From Natronospira proteinivora (GTDB lineage: Bacteria > Pseudomonadota > Gammaproteobacteria > Natronospirales > Natronospiraceae), in assembly GCF_024170465.1 (NCBI RefSeq), contig NZ_JALJYF010000001.1:1364001-1428000 (forward strand): a DNA stretch of 64,000 bases. Direction: 5' to 3'. Numbering within the stretch: the stretch's first letter is position 1; each line of letters begins with the position of its first letter. This document shows positions 56,618 to 64,000 of the stretch, in pieces. The notes under the pieces are model-generated. The model saw nothing but the letters and a program-made list of their open reading frames with translations. It did not search any database and was not told the origin of the DNA. The position numbers and the translations under genes were made by a program.

Positions 56618-57592
56618 ATGCGTCACCATCAATCCATTCAGGCAGCCAGTCTGCTACTGGCCTGTGGCCTGTTAGTAGGCTGCAACACCCCGGCTCATGG
56701 GGATGTCCGTCCACTGGAAATCAACGAAAATGAGCTGGTGGAGCAATCGGTCATCGGTGAGATCACCCAGCCCCATCAGGCGGACCCGCCCCTGCGGGTA
56801 TCACCGGAAGGGGATGTAAAAACCTTGCCGGGTACCGGCGGCATCACCTACAACTTCCGAGCCGGTGATTCGGCCGTCCACATGGCCGGTGACCACGTGG
56901 AGCCGGCCGTAAGTATCCGCAATGGCGATCCCGGGGATACGGCCAACCATGCCCTCAATGTGATGGCCCAGATCGGCAACCGGGTCCGTATCATTGACGG
57001 CGCCGCGGAAGGCGCCGAGGGCCGGGTGATCGGCAAGCATGGCGGCATCAACAACGTGATGGTGGATTTCCCCGACCAGGTCTATGACGATTTGGTAATC
57101 GGCGATCGCATGCAGATTCGCACCATCGGACTGGGCATGGAAGCCGAGAATGTGGACGACGTTTATATTCGCAACGTCAGCCCCGCCCTGCTGGAAGCCA
57201 TGGAAGAACGCGGCATGGGTGTGAATGAACAGGGCCAGCTTCGCATCCCGGTGACCCACCGCATTCCGGCCAAGATCATGGGCTCCGGCCTGGGCCGCAA
57301 CCACGTGGCATCGGGGGATTATGACATCCAGTTCTTTGATGAAGAGGTGGTGGAGCGGTATGGTCTGGACAGCCTCCGCTTTGGAGACATCGTCGCCATC
57401 ACCGATGCCGACCACAAATACGGTCGCATCTATCGCGGCGGAGCCATCAGCGTGGGTGTGGTGGTGCACGGCATCAGCCGGGTCGCCGGGCATGGCCCGG
57501 GTGTCACCTCCCTGTTCACCTCGCCCTCGGGGAATATCGAGCTGCAGGATGACGAGGAGATGAACCTGATCAACCTGCTGTCGATTCACTAG
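56618..57592 (+). CDS. DUF4438-family lipoprotein
   Basis: The 324-residue protein has a lipoprotein signal (LLVGC). The body matches DUF4438: HVEPAVSIRNGD, GAEGRVIGKHGGINNVMVDF, GSGLGRNHVASGDYDIQ and SVGVVVHGISRVAGHGPGVTSLFTSP. The family's function is not established. It follows pepQ by 2 bases and is followed by a terminator, so pepQ and this gene form a two-gene operon. A role in peptide use is only a guess from the neighbour. Confidence 0.85.
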   Translation: MRHHQSIQAASLLLACGLLVGCNTPAHGDVRPLEINENELVEQSVIGEITQPHQADPPLRVSPEGDVKTLPGTGGITYNFRAGDSAVHMAGDHVEPAVSIRNGDPGDTANHALNVMAQIGNRVRIIDGAAEGAEGRVIGKHGGINNVMVDFPDQVYDDLVIGDRMQIRTIGLGMEAENVDDVYIRNVSPALLEAMEERGMGVNEQGQLRIPVTHRIPAKIMGSGLGRNHVASGDYDIQFFDEEVVERYGLDSLRFGDIVAITDADHKYGRIYRGGAISVGVVVHGISRVAGHGPGVTSLFTSPSGNIELQDDEEMNLINLLSIH

Positions 57593-57635
57593 GCTGCACC
57601 CCGTGGGTCGTATTGAATCAGTTTGATTGCTGCGG

Positions 57636-57666
57636 ACGCCCGGCCCCACAGGGTCGGGCGTTTTTC
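57636..57666 (+). terminator. Intrinsic terminator after the DUF4438 gene
   Basis: ACGCCCGGCCC (57636-57646) pairs with GGGTCGGGCGT (57651-57661), including one G-T pair, and is followed by a T-run. It separates the pepQ operon from nhaC. Confidence 0.85.
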
Positions 57667-57693
57667 TTGAAAACCGCCTAGGGGAAGACCGAG

Positions 57694-59052
57694 ATGGAAT
57701 GGCTGTCCCTGCTGCCGCCCCTGGTGGCCATTGCCGTGGCCGTCTGGAAGCGCGAGGTCATCATCGCCCTGCTGGCCGCCCTGTTCGTCTCCGAGACCCT
57801 GCTGGCGGGTTTCAATCCCGGCGGCGGTTTCACGGGCATGCTGGATCGGGCCACCGATGTCTTCTCCAGCCCCAACAGCACCCGCATCCTCCTGTTCAGC
57901 CTGCTGGTGGGGGCATTGCTGTACTACATCCAGTACTCCGGCGGGGTGGCCGCCGTGGTTCGCTGGCTAACCCGGGGCGGCTACACCACCAATGCCCGCC
58001 GGGCAGGACTGCTGCCCACCTTCACCGGCTTTGCCATTTTCATCGAAACCAATATGAGCATCCTGACCTCGGGGATCGTGGCCCGGGGTCTGTTTGATCG
58101 CTTCAAGATGAGCCGCGCCCGGCTGGCCTATATCATCGATTCCACCTGCGCCCCGGTGGCGATCCTGATCCTGCTCAACGGCTGGGGGGCCTATATCCTG
58201 GGCCTGCTGGACGAGTTCGACTATGAGAGCCCGGTGGCCATCCTGGCGGCCACCATCCCGCTCAACTTCTACGCCCTGATCACCCTGGCCCTGGTGCTTT
58301 ACACGGTGATCACCACCCGCGTCCACGGCCCCATGAAGACAGCCGAGTCACGCATGGAAGAGATTACCGAGGATGAGTCCATCGAACCCACCCGGGCCCG
58401 CTACATGCTGCTGCCTGTGGGGACCATGATCGGGGGGATTCTCTTCTTCCTCTGGCTCACCGGCGATGGCAGCCTGCTGGCCGGCGCCGGTGCCCAGTCG
58501 GTTCTCTGGGCCACCGCCCTGGCGGTGCTGGTGGCCTATGTCCTGCTGCGCTGGGACGGGGTCTTTGAACACAAGCGGCTGGTGGACCTGGGTTTCCAGG
58601 GCATGGGCAAATTGCTGCCAGTGGTGGCCACCGTGCTGCTCGCCCTGGCCCTGGGCGCCAGCATGCAGGGCCTGGGCACCGGGGAATTCGTGGCCGCCAT
58701 GCTGGGCCCGGCCCTGCCGGTCTTCCTGCTGGCACCCCTGGCCTTCATCGCCGGCGGCATCATCTCCTTTACCACAGGCACCTCCTGGGGCACCTACGGC
58801 ATCCTGATTCCCATCGCCCTGCCCCTGGCCGCAGCCATGGATGTGCCCCCGGCCCTGGTGCTCGCGGCGGTCATGGGCGGCGGCGTCTTCGGCGACCACT
58901 GCTCCCCCATCTCCGACACCACCATCATCTCTTCCCTGGGCGCCGGCTGCGACCACCTGGAACACGTCCGCACCCAACTTCCCTATGCCCTGGTCGCCGG
59001 CCTCGCCGCCGTCCTGGCCTACACAGCCAGTGGCCTGCTGATGATGTCCTGA
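57694..59052 (+). CDS. NhaC-family Na+/H+ antiporter
   Basis: This 452-residue inner-membrane protein has about 11 hydrophobic segments. The family blocks are visible: FIETNMSILTSGIVARGLFDRFKMSRARLAYIIDSTCAPVA, FTTGTSWGTYGILIPIA and GGGVFGDHCSPISDTTIISSLGAGCDHLEH. It exports sodium (or carries an organic acid counter-ion in some relatives) and fits life in salty or alkaline conditions. It is the last gene before the low-GC RHS island; the island boundary lies within about 50 bases of its stop. Confidence 0.9.
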   Translation: MEWLSLLPPLVAIAVAVWKREVIIALLAALFVSETLLAGFNPGGGFTGMLDRATDVFSSPNSTRILLFSLLVGALLYYIQYSGGVAAVVRWLTRGGYTTNARRAGLLPTFTGFAIFIETNMSILTSGIVARGLFDRFKMSRARLAYIIDSTCAPVAILILLNGWGAYILGLLDEFDYESPVAILAATIPLNFYALITLALVLYTVITTRVHGPMKTAESRMEEITEDESIEPTRARYMLLPVGTMIGGILFFLWLTGDGSLLAGAGAQSVLWATALAVLVAYVLLRWDGVFEHKRLVDLGFQGMGKLLPVVATVLLALALGASMQGLGTGEFVAAMLGPALPVFLLAPLAFIAGGIISFTTGTSWGTYGILIPIALPLAAAMDVPPALVLAAVMGGGVFGDHCSPISDTTIISSLGAGCDHLEHVRTQLPYALVAGLAAVLAYTASGLLMMS

Positions 59053-59291
59053 GGTACGAGAATCCGAAGAGCCCGCCGAGCGTTCCTGGAACTACTCATC
59101 CAACGATCTATATGAAAAACAACTAAGCTAGTGAACCCCACAAAGTACCATTTGAGGAATCCCCAAAATAAATATTGAGCAAGACACTTTCCCCAAAATA
59201 CAAGCACTAAAAACTCTGAAATAATAGCCAATAAAACAAGAAACAGAATATCTGGAATTAATCCCGAAACATGGTGGCGAATCTTGCTCAT
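59019..59291 (-). CDS. Small two-helix membrane protein, candidate immunity or remnant
   Basis: The protein has 90 residues from the ATG at 59291. Two hydrophobic stretches (PDILFLVLLAIISEFLVLVFW and WGFLKWYFVGFTSLVVF) are followed by a basic tail. The tail and stop run into the nhaC 3' end in the opposite direction, so the original C-terminus may have been lost at the island junction near 59060-59100. It lies downstream of the tip-1 module, where an immunity gene is expected. Homology is not recognised. Confidence 0.4.
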   Translation of the reverse strand: MSKIRHHVSGLIPDILFLVLLAIISEFLVLVFWGKCLAQYLFWGFLKWYFVGFTSLVVFHIDRWMSSSRNARRALRILVPQDIISRPLAV

Positions 59292-59330
59292 TGGGAATAA
59301 CGTTCCTGGTAAAAAGCACAATTGACGACG

Positions 59331-59504
59331 TCAATCAGATCCAGTTGGACATAATATTGAGAGTTTGTCGAATACAAAATGACTTACCAAACCTGTCGAA
59401 ATAACACTATAAAGGCATGCAGCCACAAGCATCAGTAACACATAAATCGCAACAACGACGATAACCTTAATCCAGCCCGTCCTGAAATATTTCCTAATAT
59501 TCAA
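59331..59504 (-). CDS. Small membrane protein downstream of RHS tip 1, candidate immunity protein
   Basis: The protein has 57 residues if the TTG at 59504 is used (MNIRKYFRTGWIKV...), behind a GTGAGG site; the frame also opens at 59558. One strong membrane helix (VIVVVAIYVLLMLVAACLYSVI) is present. It directly follows the stop of the tip-1 frame (59518), the usual place of an immunity gene. No family is recognised, and the start is uncertain. Confidence 0.4.
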   Translation of the reverse strand: MNIRKYFRTGWIKVIVVVAIYVLLMLVAACLYSVISTGLVSHFVFDKLSILCPTGSD

Positions 59505-59517
59505 AGCAGCCTCACTT

Positions 59518-60470
59518 TCATAAAGAAAGACAATCCAAAGCGCATTTCGAAGTTCCACCTACTGTCGCTGCAGATGAAAAAATACCGCCACCTCTTATTA
59601 TGCCCTTAGCAACAGCCCTCCCCTCCCTACTTAAACACGCCCTAGCAATTCTATTACTACCAAGCTCTGCAGTGGAGGAGAGGACTTCGGCAGCCCCACC
59701 CTCGCCAACACAGATCATCATGCACTGAACAAGGTCGAATCCAGTCTCAAGTTCTTCACCAACGGTGCCATAGCGTGTTTCATTTGGATGAGATGGAACA
59801 GACCCATGCCCAGGGCCTTGCTGTTGAGAGATTGGAACGAAGCCAGTTCCTGTAGGAACTCCAACCAAGCCCGTCCAATCAACCCAATTTACTGGATCAT
59901 TCAACACATACCCATAAAGATTCGGCCCATCCCCATCAAAACGAATCGGATCCTTAGCCGTCCACCGGCCGGTTTTTGGGTCATAATCCCGCGCCCCGAA
60001 GCGCACCAGCCCTGTGTGCTGATCATAAACCCCACCGGCGAAGCCAAACGGTTGGAATCCCGGGTTCGTATCCTCTAATACCCGCCCAAATTCATCATAG
60101 TCCAGCCGCTGGACGATTTCTCCGGTGTCGGCGTGGATGACCAGGCGGACGGAGCCCAGGTGGTCGGCGATGAGGCGGTAGCGTTCACCGTTCCGGATCA
60201 TATAGTCGGGGACATTGGGGCGGGTGCCGTAGATAAACCGCGCAATGACATTGCCATCACCATCCAACTCGGCGACCGGGTTGAGTTGGTCCTGGTAGAG
60301 GAAACCCTGTACCAGCTCGCCGTTGACCTGTTTACCGACCCTGCGGTTGCGACCATCGATCAGATATTCGATTTCTACATCCCCGGCAGGCTGACGTGGC
60401 GCAGGTTGCCGAAGGCGTCGTCGTTAGAATCGGTTCTGGGCCGGCTTCGGACCACACCAAGGATAGAAGA
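59518..60470 (-). pseudogene. Orphan RHS core 1 with variable tip 1 (5'-truncated, frameshifted)
   Basis: The conserved RHS-associated core is clear: [52 protein letters not shown] and [16 protein letters not shown] variable tip of about 120 residues follows (from GLVGVPTGTG to CALDCLSL), with Cys and Gly but no recognised toxin motif. Upstream, FGNLRHVSLPG is in another frame: at 60381-60384 a G-run has four G where copy 2 has five, producing a stop. Similarity fades beyond about 60440-60470. An internal TTG at 60267 could still start a 249-residue product. It is best read as a displaced, decaying RHS end. Confidence 0.8.
59894..60388. repeat. RHS core direct repeat, copy 1
   Basis: This is a 495-bp stretch nearly identical to 61396-61891, same orientation, about 1.5 kb apart. 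The first 100 bp are almost invariant; differences elsewhere are mostly single bases. The copies flank tip 2 and its immunity candidate, so recombination between them would delete that module. Confidence 0.9.
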
Positions 60471-60486
60471 AAATGCCCCTATAGCT

Positions 60487-61050
60487 CTAATAATGTGTGG
60501 CGCGTCGCACACTAAGATTGATTTCAATGGAACCATAATCACTACCATTCTGCTGATCTTTTAATTCAGCCACCAATAGGCAGTCGGATTTGATGCCTCG
60601 GGGAACATCCCTTGGTACACGCAACAAAACCTCCGAATGCTGCTGCCACGATGGGACCTCTTGCTTATACACAAGAATTTTCTGTACAGGATCGGTCCCA
60701 CCGCAAGACAACCTCACCAGCAAAGGAAAGGACCGACTATCAATATTCCGATAGCCACTGCTAACCTGAGCTCGAACATTATAGTTCCCGTTATATGGGA
60801 ACTCGATAGTCCTCTGCACCCCCACAAGAAGTTCATCGACGGTTGATACTTCATGGAGAACAACCGGATAAGGGTCCAATTCCCTTGCTAGAACGTATTC
60901 GGCAACACCAAGTGACTTGTCTCCCTTAGCCCAAATGAGCATAAATTGAGCCAAATGGTCGCTTCCTCGTAGAATAGAAAGGACGATAAGAGATACCGCA
61001 ACCACTAGAACCAATAAGACTCTAAACACAATCCTGACCTGGTCTGTCAA
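60487..61050 (-). CDS. Candidate immunity protein for tip 2 (membrane-anchored)
   Basis: The 187-residue protein has one N-terminal membrane helix (about residues 7-26, [21 protein letters not shown]) and an extracytoplasmic domain of about 155 residues rich in beta strands, with two cysteines. Its ATG overlaps the stop of the tip-2 gene by ATGA, so the two are translationally coupled. Topology, size and position match the gene at 63147-63677, and the two domains look distantly alike. This is what is expected of an immunity protein that blocks a toxin acting in the periplasm or at the membrane. Function is inferred only from context. Confidence 0.7.
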   Translation of the reverse strand: MTDQVRIVFRVLLVLVVAVSLIVLSILRGSDHLAQFMLIWAKGDKSLGVAEYVLARELDPYPVVLHEVSTVDELLVGVQRTIEFPYNGNYNVRAQVSSGYRNIDSRSFPLLVRLSCGGTDPVQKILVYKQEVPSWQQHSEVLLRVPRDVPRGIKSDCLLVAELKDQQNGSDYGSIEINLSVRRATHY

Positions 61051-61892
61051 TTTCGAACCCTCTCTAAGCGACGGTAGACATTCAGGACTGTAGACACAAA
61101 GTCCTGACAGTTATACCCATAAAGGTCATACTCACTTTCACTCCACCAGCTAGAAACCTCACTTACGGCATCACGCATGAGATCGTCGTCATACTTTGGA
61201 CTATCGCATGTATAGTCATCATATCGATCGAAGGTGTCTGCTCTTATTTGACTGTCTGCAAACCAACCAACATCTTCCCAGACACGATCATCAAAAAATA
61301 TATGCTCATGGTACAAGGGTCCCACAATGAAACCAGGCACCTCTAATGGCCTTCTGCAAACACGCGCTTCACCCGCCGGATCCCACCAATTAACCGGATC
61401 ATTCAACACATACCCATAAAGATTCGGCCCATCCCCATCAAAACGAATCGGATCCTTAGCCGTCCACCGGCCGGTTTTTGGGTCATAATCCCGCACCCCG
61501 AAGCGCACCAGCTCGGTATGCTGATCATAGATACCACCGGCAAAGCCAAACGGCTGAAAGCCCGGGTTCGTATCCTCTAATACCCGCCCAAATGCATCAT
61601 AGTCCAGGCGCTGGGCGATTTCGCCGGTGTCGGCATGGATGACCAGTCGGACGGAGCCCAGGTGGTCGGCGATGAGGCGGTAGCGTTCGCCGTCTCGGAT
61701 CATATAGTCCGGGACATTGGGGCGAGTGGCGTAGATGAAGCGGCTGACGACATTGCCATCACCATCGAGCTCGGCTACCGGGTTAAGCTGATCCTGGTAG
61801 AGGAAACCCTGTACCAGCTCACCGTTGACCTGTTTGCCGACTCTGCGGTTACGGCCATCGATCAGGTAGTCGATCTCCACATCCCCCGGCAT
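61047..61892 (-). CDS. Orphan RHS core 2 with predicted papain-like toxin tip 2
   Basis: The open frame has 281 residues. Residues 1-168 are the RHS core ([17 protein letters not shown] to [16 protein letters not shown]). The tip (about 169-281) contains RVCRRPL, then YHEHIFFDD, and near its end [10 protein letters not shown]. The Cys in NCQDF and the His in HEHI suggest a circularly permuted papain/NlpC-like hydrolase, inferred from pattern. The 5' end is cut 5 bases from an IS end, so the large N-terminal RHS part is missing. Expression would need the ATG at 61892 or recombination with a full RHS gene. Confidence 0.8.
   Translation of the reverse strand: MPGDVEIDYLIDGRNRRVGKQVNGELVQGFLYQDQLNPVAELDGDGNVVSRFIYATRPNVPDYMIRDGERYRLIADHLGSVRLVIHADTGEIAQRLDYDAFGRVLEDTNPGFQPFGFAGGIYDQHTELVRFGVRDYDPKTGRWTAKDPIRFDGDGPNLYGYVLNDPVNWWDPAGEARVCRRPLEVPGFIVGPLYHEHIFFDDRVWEDVGWFADSQIRADTFDRYDDYTCDSPKYDDDLMRDAVSEVSSWWSESEYDLYGYNCQDFVSTVLNVYRRLERVRN
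61396..61891. repeat. RHS core direct repeat, copy 2
   Basis: This is a 496-bp partner of 59894-60388. It keeps five G in the run where copy 1 has four, so this copy is in frame. It ends 5 bases before the terminal repeat of the IS element. Confidence 0.9.
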
Positions 61893-61896
61893 GAAG

Positions 61897-63108
61897 TAGT
61901 TTAGTATTTACCCGACAGTCGCCCCTGAAAGGGGCGGCCACCGGGGTCTCCGGTAGACTCTTAGTTGCGACACTGAGAACTACCAGGAGAAATCCCGATG
62001 ACCGCCATCGCACAGAGTACCAAGCGCAAGCTTTCCCTGCTGCAACTGGCCGAAGAACTCGGCAATGTGTCCAAGGCCTGCAAGATCATGGGCTACCACC
62101 GGGACACCTTCTACGAAGTCAAAAAAGCCTTTAAAGTCGGGGGCGTAGCTGCCCTCGTCGAAGAACGGTGGGGGCCCAAGAATCCCCATCCCAACCGGGT
62201 CTCCGAGGAAATCGAGAACGAGATCCTCGACTTCTGCCTCAAACAACCCACTTACGGGTCCCAGCGCGTTGCCAACGAACTCCGCCTCCGAGGCATTGAG
62301 GTCAGCCCGTCCGGGGTCCGAGGCGTCTGGCTTCGCCACGAGCTGGAGACCCGCTACAAGCGGCTCCTGCGGCTAGAACAGAAGGCCCAGGAAACCACCC
62401 ATGTTCTGTCAGACGAGCAAATCCGACTGCTGGACCGCCACTCCCCGGAATTCCGGATGCGCCATGTCGAAACCAGTGCGCCGGGCGAGTTTCTGAACCA
62501 GGACACCTTCTACTGGGGCCAACTCAAAGGTGTCGGCAAGATCTACGTCCAGGTCGTTGTCGACGCTTTCTGCTCGCTAGCTTTTGCGAAAATGTACACC
62601 TCCAAGATGCCCGTCACCGCGGCCGATACACTGTACGACCGCGTCCTGCCGTTCTATGAGGCCCTCGGCGTGGCCGTGAAAACCATCCTCACCGACAACG
62701 GCCGAGAGTTCTCCGGTCGTCCCGAGCAGCACCCTTATCAGCTCCTGCTCGCTCTCCACGACATCGAGCACCGGACCACCAAGGTTCGCTGTCCTCGTAC
62801 CAACGGTTTCGTCGAACGGATGAATCGAACTCTGCTAGACGAGCACTTCCGCACCAAGGACGCGAGAAGTGGTATGAAACCGTTGAGGAAATGCAGGCTG
62901 ATCTCGACAAGTTCCTGCATTTCTACAATCACAAACGCAGCCACCAAGGCTATCGTCTGAAGGGCCGCACGCCGATTCAGGCTCTCAAGGAGGCCCTAGG
63001 CCGAAAACGGCTGCCACCGATCATCCCAAAAGAGGATGAAAACGCTGCCGATCAGGCAGCATAATGTGAGCTGCCGGAGACCCTGAGTGTCGGGTAATAA
63101 CTAAACTA
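61897..63108. mobile_element. IS481-family insertion element
   Basis: The terminal inverted repeats TAGTTTAGTATTTACCCGACA (61897-61917) and its inverse at 63088-63108 agree at 19 of 21 positions. Similarity continues inward (GGGTCTCCGG), but the left arm has about 23 extra bases with a GCCCCT/AGGGGC hairpin. One transposase gene fills the element. The flanks (GAAG and GTAC) show no target duplication, which suggests rearrangement after insertion. Confidence 0.85.
61998..63064 (+). pseudogene. IS481-family transposase, frameshifted near its 3' end
   Basis: The first frame runs to 62960 (320 residues): an N-terminal helix-turn-helix (residues 10-60) and an rve integrase core with acidic residues in NQDTF, LTDNGREF and NGFVERMN. 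Near 62862 the frame changes: the expected DEHFRTKGREKWYETVEEMQ reading continues in the next frame, which goes through FYNHKRSHQGYRL to a stop at 63064. One missing G in the run before CGCGAG explains it. The DDE triad lies before the shift, but the truncated product loses the conserved C-terminal region. Confidence 0.88.
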
Positions 63109-63146
63109 GTACACCCGGGGGAAGTCTATCGTCGTTCTTTAGCACA

Positions 63147-63677
63147 TCAAGGCCTTCGATCTCTAGAAACATACACCATCACCTTATGCTTCCGAAGATC
63201 GATATTGATATTATTAGCATCAACTACTATCTTTTGTTTACCACAAAAAAAACGCCCCAAAGGCGAAAAACGATATATAGTCTTAGACCACACCCCACCT
63301 TGATCCCAGGCCCAACCAGATTCCTGAAGATCTACCAACCTCTCAAAACCCAAACCATTCTGAGATACATTCACCTTCACGTGCCCTGAAACTGAACCGC
63401 GCGCGTTTCGCATGCTTTCAACCTGAACTGGAGGGTCAATCCTAAAACCGATTTCTCTGGCATAAAATCGATTACAAGGCACCTCAAGCTCTATACGAAA
63501 TGAATCCGCGCCATACCAATCTGGTTCTTGATAAGCAACCATTGGCACACCAAAAAACCCATCTTTCATAGGAATAAACAATAAGACTGCTAACACCAAC
63601 GCAACCAAGGAAAATAAAATAGCAAAGGCACTCATAAATGGACGTCCCTTCATTTTTTTTGAGAATAACCCAATCAT
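63147..63677 (-). CDS. Candidate immunity protein for tip 3 (membrane-anchored)
   Basis: The 176-residue protein has an N-terminal membrane helix (about residues 16-36, MSAFAILFSLVALVLAVLLFI) and a beta-rich outer domain with two cysteines (VPCNRF, FFCGKQK). Its ATG at 63677 overlaps the TGA of the tip-3 frame (ATGA), the same junction as between tip 2 and its partner. An internal ATG at residue 15 is a possible alternative start. Codon use is AT-rich. It is probably a distant relative of the 60487-61050 protein. Confidence 0.7.
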   Translation of the reverse strand: MIGLFSKKMKGRPFMSAFAILFSLVALVLAVLLFIPMKDGFFGVPMVAYQEPDWYGADSFRIELEVPCNRFYAREIGFRIDPPVQVESMRNARGSVSGHVKVNVSQNGLGFERLVDLQESGWAWDQGGVWSKTIYRFSPLGRFFCGKQKIVVDANNINIDLRKHKVMVYVSRDRRP

Positions 63678-64000
63678 AAGCCGCCCCTAACAGTACTGAC
63701 AAAATCTTGGCAATTATTCCCACCGAGACTACTTGGTCTCAACCTATAGTCTTCCGCCTGAAAATCACCTCGAATCTCATCAATAACACTCATAATCTCA
63801 TCTTTACTGGCATCAATATCTTCACATCTTGAGTACTCGCTTATATCTTCCCCTTGATATATCCATCCGTACCAAAGCCTATATCATCGCCATCATCGAA
63901 AATAATATGCTCGTGACCTATCACTGTATTAAAATTTCTATCCACTTGATTCCCAATCACGCCAACCCGGACTGCCCTGAGCGGACGGAAACATGCTTGC
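63674..64000 (-). pseudogene. RHS toxin tip 3 (partial at window edge, frameshifted)
   Basis: Read leftwards from the window edge, one frame gives ACFRPLRAVRVG, then GHEHIIFDDGDDIGFGTDG, and stops at 63841. Another frame continues with IYQGEDISEYSRCEDID and ends [16 protein letters not shown] at 63674. Together they match tip 2 in order (C-x-RPL, HEHI-x-[12 protein letters not shown]). The shift lies at about 63852-63876. It is either a decayed toxin or a base error in the sequence. The RHS core that should precede it lies beyond the window. Confidence 0.75.

Noticed and set aside
61893-63112. Target-site duplication around the IS element
   Set aside because: The four flanking bases are GAAG on the left and GTAC on the right, and longer flanks do not match.
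63484-63723. 79-codon minus-strand frame overlapping the tip-3/immunity junction
   Set aside because: It is a frame shadow: the NCQDFVSTV end of tip 3 and the immunity gene explain both sides of the junction.

Overview
The window is a stretch of chromosome from a high-GC gammaproteobacterium. The evidence is a conserved gammaproteobacterial order (der-bamB-yfgM-hisS-rodZ-pilW-rlmN-ndk-isc genes), FNR with HemN, guaBA, mltF and slyD. Acidic proteins, an NhaC-type Na+/H+ antiporter and many peptidases (S9, M23, two M24, CPBP) suggest a salt- or alkali-adapted protein user of the Ectothiorhodospiraceae/Natronospira type. That placement is an inference and was not tested.

Layout. 1-5.9 kb: end of hrpB, an Lgt-like/TlpA fusion, a lipoprotein hydrolase, a DUF4168 protein, a repeat-rich gap, fadH and fnr. 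6-12.4 kb: a group II PLP decarboxylase, hemN and, divergent across an FNR-type palindrome, a usp-MFS-ParB-like operon. 12.8-17 kb: a TonB receptor, a PQQ sugar dehydrogenase and tRNA-Ser(CGA), whose 3' end is mirrored in a perfect palindrome around its terminator. 17.2-25.4 kb: mltF, tadA, guaA, guaB, xseA, an M23 peptidase. 24.7-27.8 kb: a MetX-family acyltransferase, cysteine dioxygenase, CPBP protease and an acidic unknown, on the minus strand. 28.2-30.7 kb: pncA-pncB (NAD salvage) and slyD. 31-43 kb: a FAD oxidoreductase, then the der-to-iscS block. In that block hscBA-fdx-iscX and ispG are missing from their usual places, and the IscU-like scaffold has lost two of its three cluster cysteines.

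43-59 kb: a creatinase/DoeA-like M24 protein, an S9 peptidase, an overlapping three-gene set in which two GGDEF-EAL proteins flank a solute-binding protein, a LysM lytic transglycosylase, pepQ, a DUF4438 lipoprotein and nhaC.

59-64 kb: an accessory island of lower GC with debris of an RHS polymorphic-toxin locus, all read leftwards. It holds two near-identical orphan RHS cores (about 495 bp) with different toxin tips and a third tip cut by the window edge. Two of the tips share an unusual HEHI...NCQDFVSTV signature, and each is joined by an ATGA overlap to a membrane-anchored candidate immunity gene. A frameshifted IS481-family element lies between the modules. This island is the best candidate for something undescribed; the degenerate IscU is second.
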